Assembly (NCBI GenBank): GCA_019279435.1
Contig: JAAALK010000286.1
Span: forward strand, 27,961,712-28,025,711
Direction: 5' to 3'
Source: Zizania palustris
Taxonomy: Eukaryota > Streptophyta > Magnoliopsida > Poales > Poaceae
DNA: 64,000 bases
Each line of letters begins with the position of its first letter. Within the stretch, counting starts at the first letter, position 1. The position numbers were made by a program, and so were the translations under genes. The notes below the pieces were generated by a model. That model was not told the DNA's origin and made no database searches. It saw only the letters and a list, made by a program, of their open reading frames with translations. Below, in pieces: positions 33,028-42,867 of this stretch.

Positions 33028-33682
33028 TATTGATGCTAAAATATGTCGATCAAAATGCCAACACACTGGCGCCAATTCGATGATCCAAAAGCGCTATGAT
33101 ACTTAGGGATAATCCTAAGCATGACACGACGCCGACGTCGCATTTCGATGACCCTTGATAGTGACAAAGGAGTGTTGAGTCGCCAAGCAATTAAACAATA
33201 TAAAAATATTATTTAACTAACCGAGTTGTAGATAAAAATACCAAACTGGCAAATTTAGGGCCAGTTAGACTGAAGCTAAATTGGCAGTCAGACCGGCCAA
33301 GACGGATCAGTTAGACCGATGCTAGGCTGCCGGTGGGACCGGCGGTGCGGAGGGTCTGGCCAAAGGGGGGTCTCGGGCCTTTGGCCAGTCAGACCGAAGG
33401 GTAATCTCTGGTTGAACCGCAGGTTGTGAAAGGCTTTGAAGGGGGGGCTCCGGCGTCCGATGCGAGGTGTCCCGGGGCCCTCTACGAAGCTCGGTCAGAC
33501 TGGCCTCATGCCGTCGTTCATACTACAGCGTGCCGGCGCGGCACAGGCCGGTCAGACTAGGGTAATGCCTCCGGTCAGACCGACAACTCTTGGACATTGG
33601 TCTCCGGGGCTACGACGACCATTTTGTCAAAGATGGATTGATGCAGGAGCTTTTGGAGAAGAATATAGAGATGAAAACACTG
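33028..33682 (-). repeat. L-family LTR fragment
   Basis: Starts TATTGATGCTAAAATATG, aligning with TGTTGACGCTAAAATGCG at 35063 (the terminal TG is mutated to TA). It contains the same palindromic GGTCAGACCGG-type motifs (33265-33600). Around 33683 it passes abruptly into RT coding sequence of G3, so its other end is missing. It may be the 3' LTR of an internally deleted element whose 5' LTR is 35063-36354. Confidence 0.7.
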
Positions 33683-35062
33683 CAAAAACACCAAAAGTCA
33701 TCACAACCCACTCAAACAAGCCGATAAAACTAGGGCATCGAAAGGTCATTTTGTAAACGTCCTCTTCGACCATAAAGATTTGATTATAACCAGTGTTGCC
33801 ATCAAAAAAACTAAGTACCTTGTGCCCTAAAGAATTGTTGATCAACATGTCGACTATCGGCATGAGATACTCGTCTTTAGGAGTGGCCTTGTTCAAATCC
33901 CTGAAATCAATGCACAGACGAATCTTGCCACTCCTTTTCTTCTCGATAGGCACAATATTAGCAGCCCATTCAACAAACCTGCATGGCTTAATAAACTCAG
34001 CCTTAAGCAATTGTTCTATCTCCTATTTAACTCGGTCATATACGGCTGAATTAAAGCAATGAGGTGGTTGTTTATAAGGCCTAAACCTGGGTTTGATAGG
34101 CAGCCGATGCTCTATGAGCTCACAGATAAGTTTGGGCATCTCGCTATATTCCTATGGGAACAATCGACATACGAACAAAGCAACTTTATTACCTCAGCAT
34201 TTTCACAAGCCTGCAAATTCTGATTTACAAATGTCAGCCTTAGATCACTACAATCTCCTATGTCCACTTGTTCCAATGGGTCGGTAGACGCAAAACGTTG
34301 ACCTAACTTTTCTACTTCGCTAAAATCTTCAATGGCTTCGATAATACTGTCTTTAGAAGACCGATACTGCTATACACGGGACTTTAGCCAATCAAGATTA
34401 CTCTTACCTACCATGACAACTAATTTAGAGACATCCGAGCTACACCAACTGGCTTTACAGACACTGGAATAAAGCGCCACTCAAACACGCTAACAACGTC
34501 ATAATTCGAGAGGTCCCTACCTGACAGACACTCTACCTTATCATGGACGGCATCAATAGACACATCGACCAAAGCAACCTAGGCCGAAGTGTCAGCTAGT
34601 ACCACTTCTACATCGTCGCCGTCCCACTAGATCAAACACTGGTGCAAGGTAGACGAAATGCAACAATTTGCATGAATCCAATCACGCCCAAGCAATACAC
34701 TATAATTACCTTGCACGTCGACGATGAAAAAGGCCATGGGAAATGTCTTGTTGCCCGCCGTCAGCTCTAGAGAAAGTACGCCCTTCGCCTCAGAGCTCTC
34801 ACCGTTGAAGCCATTGAGCGTCAAGTTGGTGTTCATGAGGTCGTCTTCGTCTCTGCTAAGCTTCTTAAATAGAGAGTATGACATGAAGTTGACAGTAGTG
34901 CCTCCGTCCACAAGCATCCTAGAGATCGACTTCTCGGCAATGTGTCCCTTGACGTAGAGAGGCTTCAAGTGGCGAGACGTATCCTCAGGCTTCTCAAAAA
35001 TGGCCTCCCGTGGGCCGAGGCTCAACTGAGCGACCTCAACCTCATCTTGTGGTAGTGCGAAC
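33683..35062 (-). pseudogene. G3: gypsy protease to N-terminal RT fragment
   Basis: 34627-35025 encodes a retropepsin domain (LVDGGTTVNFMSY; LLGRDWIHANC), and 33683-34010 the RT fingers and palm start (CIDFRDLNKATPKDEY, YNQIF, GLFEWVVMTFG) ending before the YxDD motif. The 34011-34626 linker has stops. It is close to G4 in sequence (compare 39122-39799 and 40112-40510). Gag and everything after RT are absent. Confidence 0.82.
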
Positions 35063-36354
35063 TGTTGACGCTAAAATGCGTCCCTGAACTTGAGCCGCTT
35101 CAACGTCCAAAAGTATCACAACGATACCAATGTTGCATTCCGACTACCCTAAATAGTGATAAGGGGGATGTAGTCACGAGGCAATCAGATAAATAATTAG
35201 CAATTTAAACCCAATTGCCTGAAAGTGTTAGTGATAAAGTAAAACAGGATAAAAATTAATTAAATACCTGAAATCAGCTTATTCGGAACCAATTTTGGAC
35301 TATGGCAAAAATGGCCCGAAGGGTCCCAAAAAGGGCTTCAGCCTTTCCGCCCAGTTGGACCGGAGTCACACCCTCGGTCGGACTGGAGGGGCGGAGCAGC
35401 GCCGAAGGCACCCCTTCGGCCTTCGGTGCGAAGGGTCTGGAGGAACCCCGATGCGAAGCCCCCGGGCGGTTCGATCGACGTGCGGGGCACGTTCAGACTG
35501 GCGCACACGGAGGCTCCTGACACAGGCTTCGGCGTGGATGTGCTTTGGTACAACGTAGGGCCCCGGTCGGACCGGCGAAGGCTCATTGGTCAGACCGGCT
35601 ACTGCCGACAACAACGCGACGAAGGATCCGGTCGGACTGGCCCTATACCGCTGGTCAGACCGACAATAGCAGATCCAATCTGCTATGCTTCAGTAAAGTG
35701 TGTAGATGAAGTTTAATCACCCCAAAATGTTTTGGCAAAGATTGCAAGGGTAATTGCTCTGCAAAAACAGCAAAGCATCAAATATAATTCAGCCAAGAGG
35801 CCGAATCACCAAATATGGTTATAAAAACTGATTAAAAGGGGCAGCAATCCGTTACATGGATTAACAGGAGGTTCACAAGTGAACCAGCAAGGAATACCAT
35901 GATTACGGAAGCGGCGGACGGAGGGCTTCGAGCGCAAACCCACGAAGATGTATGAACTAATGCGAAAAAGTAAAGTAAAGTAGTGTGATTCAAAGCTAGT
36001 GCTTTGTGTAGAGGTTGATTATGTTGATCCCGATGAATCAGCTTTGTCCCTATATTTATAGGGGTTGGTCTCGTGTATCCTAGCACAAAATTCGAGTAGG
36101 AGTCGGCCAAAAATAAGTTTGAATATGATTTGGATAAAAATAGCCCGAATCCCCCTTTACCTATAATTTTCAGTTCTGGGCCGGTCTGACTGACCCATTG
36201 GGCCCTCCTGACTGAGCCTACATGGCCGGTCGGACCGGCCTACTATGGCCGATCATACCGGCCTGTGCCAGATTTGACATATTTTCGGTCAAAAAATACC
36301 AATTTCAGTATTTTGCCTATTTTGACCATTAATGCCATTTTTGCTATAAACACA
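35063..36354 (-). repeat. L-family LTR, probable 3' LTR of G4
   Basis: 1292 bp from TGTTGACGCTAAAATGCG to GCTATAAACACA; the exact right end could be 36352. Directly to the right the minus strand reads AAAAGGCAGGGGGGCA, a polypurine tract, so it fits the 3' LTR of G4. It matches solo LTR L1 in reverse. TATA-like TATATTTATA on the plus strand near 36052 (minus TATAAATATA). Dense CCGGTC-N-GACCGG motifs at 35345-35665 and 36176-36268. Confidence 0.8.
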
Positions 36355-36439
36355 TGCCCCCCTGCCTTTTAGGAAACTTAGTGAGCTAAAAGCACAATGG
36401 GCCAAGGGAGATACTCTCGATATCGGCCTTTCGATACTT

Positions 36440-37819
36440 TTAAGCATTCTGCCACACACTTGGGAAGTACTTTTTCAAGTATCTACCATTCAACGCCCTT
36501 AGAAATTGCTCTTCTTGTATATACCCTAACACATATGCATTGCCCGGAGCGATTTCGACTACCTTAAAAATACCTTCCCAACTTGTCGACCATTTACCAA
36601 ATTTTGTGCTCTTAGTGCCTAATGGCAAAATTGTCTTCCAAACCAAGTTACTGACTTGAAACGATTTTTCTTTAACTTTCTTGTTGTTGGCTCTAGCTAC
36701 TATTCTCTTGTCCTTTTCTATTGCCTCTAGTGCTTTCAACCTCTTATCGGCCACTTCTTCTAAATTATCCTTCAGAAGTGTTTCATATTCATCGACCGAT
36801 AATCCATCTTGCTTAAGAAATCTTAATGAGCCAAGATCCACCTCTACCGATAGAACGACCTCTTGTCCATACACTAATTCATATGGACTAACTTTAGTGG
36901 TGCCATGCTTTGCAACTCTACTAGCCCATAAAGCTACAGAAAGCACTTCATGCCACCTTTTTGGAAACTCTTCAATATTCTTCTTGATTAGCTTGATCAC
37001 AATTTTTTTACTAGACTCGGACTGACCATTGGCCTGAGCATAGTATGGAGAAGAGTTTACCAATTTAATTTCATAGTAATCGGCAAAGTCTCTCACTTTC
37101 TTAGCAATAAATGAAGTACCTTGATCCATAGTGAGAGTTTGGGGAATGCCAAACCTATGTACAATGTGCTTCAAGATGAAATCGATTACCTCGTTGTGAG
37201 TTATATTCTTGAGTGGCACGGCCTCGGTCCACTTGGTGAAGTAATCCATTGCCATCAACATGAACCAATGTCCTTTTGAAGAGGGAGGATGAATTTGGCC
37301 GATGAAGTCTAAGCCCCAACCTCGGAACGGCCATGGCATGATAATAGGATTAAGCAATAATGCAGGAGCTAGCTGAATATTACCAAACTTTTGACAAACT
37401 TCACACCCTCTATAATATTTAAAGCAATCCTCAATCATAGTTGGCCAATAAAAACCCGCTCTTTTGAGCATCCAACTCATTTTTGGGGCTGACTGATGAG
37501 TCCCACAAAGCCCTTCATGGACTTCACCCGCAGAAACTCTAGCTTGATCGACATCCAAGCATTTCAAAAGTACATCATCAATAGTTCGGCGATACAACAC
37601 ATCGTCAAGAAATACAAATTTGGTCACTTGTCGCTGAACCTTCCGATCAACTCTTTGATTGAGATCTTGTAAGAATTGGACGATTGGTTCTCTCCAATCA
37701 TCCTCGCTGTCTAAAGGAGAATTCGCCAATTCCTTATTTGAATTGGCATCCAAGTCGTACAACCAAGCGTGCCCCCCAAGCCCTAAACGTTCCTGAAAAC
37801 TGTCGGTCGAACCGGCCAT
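36440..37819 (-). pseudogene. G4 integrase (long open frame of a broken pol)
   Basis: 459 codons ending in TGA/TAA at 36440 shortly before the polypurine tract. Zinc finger: H-E-G-L-C-G-T-H then C-E-V-C-Q-K. Core: GLDFIGQIHPP, MDQGTSF (normally DNGTQF, so the loop is altered but Asp kept), then Glu in GQSESSKK. The C-terminal part ends LNGRYLKKYFPSVW, typical of Tat integrases. The frame upstream (37820-38020) is broken and carries GGTC-N-GACC motifs, so the protein cannot be made from an intact pol. Confidence 0.85.
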
Positions 37820-38020
37820 GCTGGCCTGGTCTGACCGGCTATTGCCGGATGACTGACCAGGGTTGGTCTAACCGACCTGACATGGCCGGTTGGACCGGGT
37901 GCATACAGGCGGTCGAACCAAGCCTGTAAGGCCGGTCAGACCGATAGTAGTACTCTCGGCCGGCACATTTTCTTCGAGCATCGACTTTTCCCGCGTAAAG
38001 AATCTGCCCTTTTTAAATTG

Positions 38021-39115
38021 TTAGCCACATGCTTGTTGAGCCAAATCATTTGCCAATGAGTTGGCTTCTCTAGACACATGAGAAATTTCAAAATCATCAA
38101 AAGTAGCGATTATGTCTAGACATTTATCCAAGTAGCTATTTAATAGACCATTAAAACATTGGACAAGTTTTGCTACTTGTTGCACAACTAATAAAGAATC
38201 ACCATATGCATGAACATATTTAAGACCCATGGAGTTTAACAATTCAAGACCTAACAACAAAGCTTCATATTCGGCTTGGTTATTAGTCGAGGGGAGTTCT
38301 AAACGGGCCGAGGTTTCAAAGTGCATACCACTAGGTGATATGAGAACCACTCCAACACCTTGGCCATTTTTGCAAGCCGAACCATCAAAATAGAGTTTCC
38401 ATGCCACTCCAATTGACATCTACATGATGATCTACTATAAAGTTAGCGACAATTTGGCCTTTCATAGATTTCAATGGTTCATAGGCCAAGTCATACTCAA
38501 TCAACGCATACGCCCACCTACCGAATCTACCGCTTAGAATCGGCTTTTGCAACATGTACTTTATGACATCCGTTTTACAAGTGACAATACATGTGCTAGG
38601 GAGAATATAGTGATGCAAGTTGGTACATGCATAATAAAGTGATAGACACAAATGTTCTACAAACACGTACCTTGTCTCGACATCCAGTAAGCGGCGACTC
38701 AAGAAGGTGATGATGTACTCTTTTCCTTCAATGTCTTGAGTCAACACGGCTCCAATCACACTCTCCTCCACGGCGATATAAAGCCAAAATGGAATCCTGG
38801 CCTTGGGCGCCCTTACTACTGGCGGCGTCGATAAGCCCTCTTTGATTTTCTCAAAGGCGCGTTGCTGACTCACCCCCAAGTGAACTCGACTTCATTTTTT
38901 AGCAGGAGTATCGGGACAAATGCATCAATCTTGCCGGACAAGTTAGATATAAAGTGACGCAAATAATTAAACTTTCCCAGCAACTTCTGCACATCTTTCT
39001 TAAATGCCGGCACCACACATCCTCTTATTTTCTCAAGCCTCTCAGGATCAATCTCAATACCACACAACTTGACCGCCGACACGCCTAAAGCACACTTAAG
39101 TGGGATCATTTTCAA
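38021..39115 (-). pseudogene. G4 RNase H pair (RT-linked and archaeal-type)
   Basis: 38870-39115 is the RT thumb/connection (PLKCALGV, FNYLRHFISNLSGK). 38385-38879 is the RT-linked RNase H (FWLYIAVEESVIGAVL, LSRRLLDVETRY). 38021-38419 is the second RNase H with WKLYFDGSACKNGQG, NNQAEYEALLLGLELL and YGDSLLVVQQV, keeping D, E and D catalytic residues. Two RNase H domains in series are a known Tat hallmark. The pieces lie in different frames. Confidence 0.85.
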
Positions 39116-39121
39116 GCCATA

Positions 39122-39840
39122 CTAACACATTCTTTCGAAAGCAACTTTCAAATCATCCAAATGGTTTCTCATAGTCTCTGATTTGATTACAGCATCATCT
39201 ATATAGACTTCTAACATAACTCCTAGCAAGTCATGAAAGATTAAGTTCATAGCACGTTGATATGTAGCTCCAACATTCATTAAACCAAAGGTCATCACTA
39301 CCCACTCGAACAAGATGACAATACCAGGGTAGCGAAAGGCCGTCCTAAAAATGTCCTCTTTGGCCACAAATATTTGATTATAACCAGCGTTGCCATCAAG
39401 AAAACTTAGTACCTTGTGTCCCGAGGCTTCGTTGATCAACATGTCGGCTATCGGCATGGGATATTCATCTTTAGGAGTGGCCTTGTTCAGATCTCTGAAG
39501 TCGACGCAAACACGAATCTTACCATTCTCCTTCTTCTCAACAGGCACAATATTAGTAACCCATTCTGCGTACCTGCATGGCCTAATAAAGCCCGCCGCTA
39601 ATATACGTTCAATCTCCTCTTTAACTCGGTCATAAATGGCCGATTTGAAGCGGCGCGACGGCTGTTTATAGGGCCTAAACCCGGGCTTGATAGGGAGCCA
39701 ATGCTCCACGAGCTCTCGGCTTAGTCCGGGCATCTCGTTGTATTCCCATGCGAAGCAATCAACATACGACCGAAGCAACTTTATTCCTTCGGCCTTCACA
39801 TCATCATTTAAATTTTGATTTACAAAAGTCGGCCTTGGAA
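39122..39840 (-). pseudogene. G4 reverse transcriptase
   Basis: Long open piece 39122-39799 with CFAWEYNEMPGL, VCVDFRDLNKATPKDEY, FLDGNAGYNQIF, FEWVVMTFGLMNVGATYQ and the catalytic YIDDAVI. A single in-frame TAG after ERMC (near 39120) separates it from the thumb domain at 39115. The 39841-40111 linker to protease contains stops. Confidence 0.87.
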
Positions 39841-40111
39841 CACTACCAATTTTTCTATTTCACTAAAATCTTCAATGGCTTCAGCAATACCATCTTGAGA
39901 AGACCGATATTGTTCTACACGAGACTTTAGCCACTCAAGGTCACTAGCGCTATTCATGCTCCTATTTTAAAGATAACCGAGCCACATTGGCCAGCTTTAC
40001 AGATATGGGGAAAAACCTCCCCTCAGATACGGTAACAAAACCATAATCTGAGAGGTTGTGCCCTGACAAGCACTCTACCCTGTCATGGATGGCATTGACG
40101 GATGCATCGGC

Positions 40112-40513
40112 CTAGTCAACATGGGCCGATGCGTCTTCGTGTACTATCTCAACCTCATCGCCATCCCACTGTATAAGGCGCTGGTGAAAGGTAGAAGGGA
40201 CACAACGATTCGCGTGAATCCAATCATGCCCTAGCAACACATTGTAGTTACCTTGCACGTTGATGACAAAGAAGGTGGTAGGCAGCGTCTTGTTTCCCAC
40301 TGTCAGCTCTAGAGATAGCACACCCTTGGCTTCTGTGGTGTCGCCGTTGAAGCCGTTGAGCTTCATGTTAGTCTTTTTTAGGTCGTCTTCATTTTTGTTG
40401 AGATTCTTTAGAAGGGAGTATGGCATTAGGTTGATGGTGGCTCCTCCGTCGACGAGCATCTTTGAGACCAGCTTTCCATCAATGTGCCCTCTAATGTAGA
40501 GTGGCTTCAAGGG
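40112..40513 (-). pseudogene. G4 protease
   Basis: Contains LYIRGHIDGKLVSKMLVDGGATINLMPY (retropepsin DGGA), FNGDTTEAKGVLSLEL and LLGHDWIHANRC, then a short acidic tail. Upstream continuation is cut by the S4 insertion, with the left ACGAT copy at 40514-40518. Confidence 0.85.
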
Positions 40514-40518
40514 ACGAT
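40514..40518. other. S4 left target-site duplication (ACGAT)
   Basis: ACGAT before the S4 start; the exact partner is at 55054-55058. Confidence 0.9.
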
Positions 40519-41676
40519 TGTGGGATCGGAATGGCGACTAGAGGGGGGGGGGTGAATAGGTGCCTCGACACTTTCTTTCGAACGTGATGGCCTACTCAAA
40601 TCACCCAACGCACCTCTAAACACTCAAAATCATGTTTTAAATCAATCAGTACAAATTTGAGCTCAACTAGATTCAAAAACCCAAAACAACTTTGTTTCAA
40701 GAGATTTTTAATCAACACAAATCAAAACACTCACACACAAGATCAATTCAAGTTTGTAGAAGTGAATCAACTTGACTCAATTCAATCTCAATTGAAATCC
40801 CTATACTTCTGAAATTTGTCGGATGATGAATAGTAAAGGTAACTTCAACAAAGTTCATTTGACATATTTTTGTTCAGATTGCAAATCTCAATTTCAATTT
40901 AGTTTCAAATCAGCACACAAGTATTCAACACTTGTCAACCTTGCTGAACTCTGGATTTTCAACATACAGTACTGAACATATTAAGAAAACTCGAGCAAAG
41001 GATTCAAATGTAGCTCAACCAATCAACACAGAAACAAAACTGATCTCAGCTAAACAGAACAAGGGTTGAAATACACCTCAAGTTCTGAAAATTCAGTACT
41101 AAACAGATTCAAATTGATTTTCACAAGGCAACAAACAGCACACAAAATTGATAGGATCTGAATTTGTCGGTATCGGCACAACCAGATTGCAAAAATTCAC
41201 ACAACAGTCAAACATCTACATAACTAAAACTAAGATCATTTTCAATCTAGCTCTCCATCAGCCACACCTAAACATCTTTTATCCATGCACACTCATTCAG
41301 TCACACATATATATGACTCATATATGAGCAACAAGATACATGCTAATCTGTGATCAATAATTTCAGTGAACAAAACAGAACCTACATGAAAACTGAATCA
41401 GTTCACTGATCAAAACTCATCAACATGTATAACAATCAAATCCAGTAGAAATCACACAAGAATATAGTTCAGATCATCATGATTTCATAGAAAAGCAGAT
41501 GGAGAACTCACCTGAACATATACTGAAAGCAGGCGCTTCTTGATGATGAACAGCGAAATCAGCACGTCCTGTTGCCGAACCGACAAAATCCCCAATCGCT
41601 GTTCACAATCATATATGCATCGCAGGAGAAGTATTCTGGTTTTTGAAATGAAATTTGCTGAAGAAAATTTTGATTC

Positions 41677-41681
41677 GATCA
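41677..41681. other. G1 left target-site duplication (GATCA)
   Basis: Exact partner of 53777-53781, directly outside the G1 LTRs. Confidence 0.92.
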
Positions 41682-42304
41682 TGTTGGGACGACGGATCGA
41701 ACCAGCAGGTTTTTGTGGAAAGTGAGAGTGGTGTATTCAATGCCTTGATCAGCCTGCCTGTTACAACTGTAGTGATGGGTATTTATAGGGCGTCCCGCCC
41801 AGAGGACAAAGCGCCTCCGGGCTGCCAACGGCCCCCCGACCAACTCTGACTGGAAGTACAGACAAAATAGGCGATACGTAGTACAGACAAAGAGATACAT
41901 AGTACAGACAAGAAGATTCGACTCTGACAGTGTATCACCCGTGTCGGGCGCTCCCTGCACCGCCCGACACGGCTCAGAAGATCGCGATCCTGTCCTTCGT
42001 ACGGCCGCCTAGTACTTTTCCCGCCCCGACTATCTTCGGGTCCGCCCTTCCGGATCGGCTGAGAGCCTCGGGCCTTCGGCCTCCGGAAGGCGAGCTCCCG
42101 TGTCCTACGCCGGGGGGTGGCCTCCGGCCTTGCTCCTCCGGAAGGTGACCTCCGGCCTTGCTCCTCCGGAAGGTGACCTCCGGCCTCGCTCCTCCGGAAG
42201 GTGACCTCCGGCCTTGCTCCTCCGGAAGATGGCCTTCGTCATCGGGCCTGGGCCCTCCGGCCGGGGGCCCACTTCATCGACTCTAGGGATTATCTCCCCC
42301 AACA
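41682..42304 (-). repeat. G1 3' LTR
   Basis: 623 bp, TGTTGGGACGACGG to TCTCCCCCAACA. Contains a four-copy 28-bp tandem repeat at 42116-42227. Minus-strand TATA-like box is complementary to GTATTTATAGGG near 41778-41789. Confidence 0.95.
42116..42227. repeat. 28-bp tandem repeat in G1 3' LTR (4 units)
   Basis: Four head-to-tail copies of a unit starting GGTGACCTCCGGCCTTG and ending CTCCTCCGGAA. The other LTR has five copies (53560-53699), accounting exactly for the 28-bp size difference. Confidence 0.9.
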
Positions 42305-42867
42305 GTAGCCCCTCGCTTCTTCCCGCTCGTAGTCCTGCAATAGGAGGGGGTGGAAGCGCACTAGATAATCCCCGCCAATTCATACGAGCGCGTACCTCGC
42401 TACAGGGCGCCGCATCCACCGGGGCGCCGAAGGGCGCTGAGACAGGGAGTCGAGAGGCCGGAGGGTTGAGCCCTGCCTCGGGCTTCCGACCGCTTCCAAG
42501 ACACCGAAGGGAGTCGGCCGAGCTGACGGGGGGCCGACGCATCTTGACCCTGGGGGCGCCCGCCCCGAGGGGCCGAGCCAGCGCCGCCAAGAGCAATTAA
42601 TACGCGCACTGGCGGCACCGAAGAGGCGGGTCACCGAGAGGTCGCCGCCGCGCCCTGATGCGCCGCCCGGTTTTAAATGCGGCGCCGCGCGAACCGCCAC
42701 GCTCACACGTTAACCGAAACTGGAGTCGAACCGTCGGCCTTGCTGAAAGATATATAATCGCCCTTCACGGCCTCTTCCTTCTTCACCGGTACACGCCAAC
42801 TCCAGCCGCTTGTCCCACTGTTCACTCTTCCTCTGAACCTCGCGCTCCTTCCACCTGTTCCCCAAGA
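42305..42867 (+). promoter_or_regulatory. G1 polypurine tract and antisense-gene promoter region
   Basis: Next to the LTR the minus strand reads GCGAGGGGCTAC, the polypurine tract (42305-42316). Further right a TATA box TATATAA at 42751-42757 lies 111-117 bases before the ATG at 42868. G2 has TTAAATA at 58298-58304, 116-122 bases before its ATG, so the promoter is positionally conserved. The rest is GC-rich without a recognisable gene. Confidence 0.65.
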
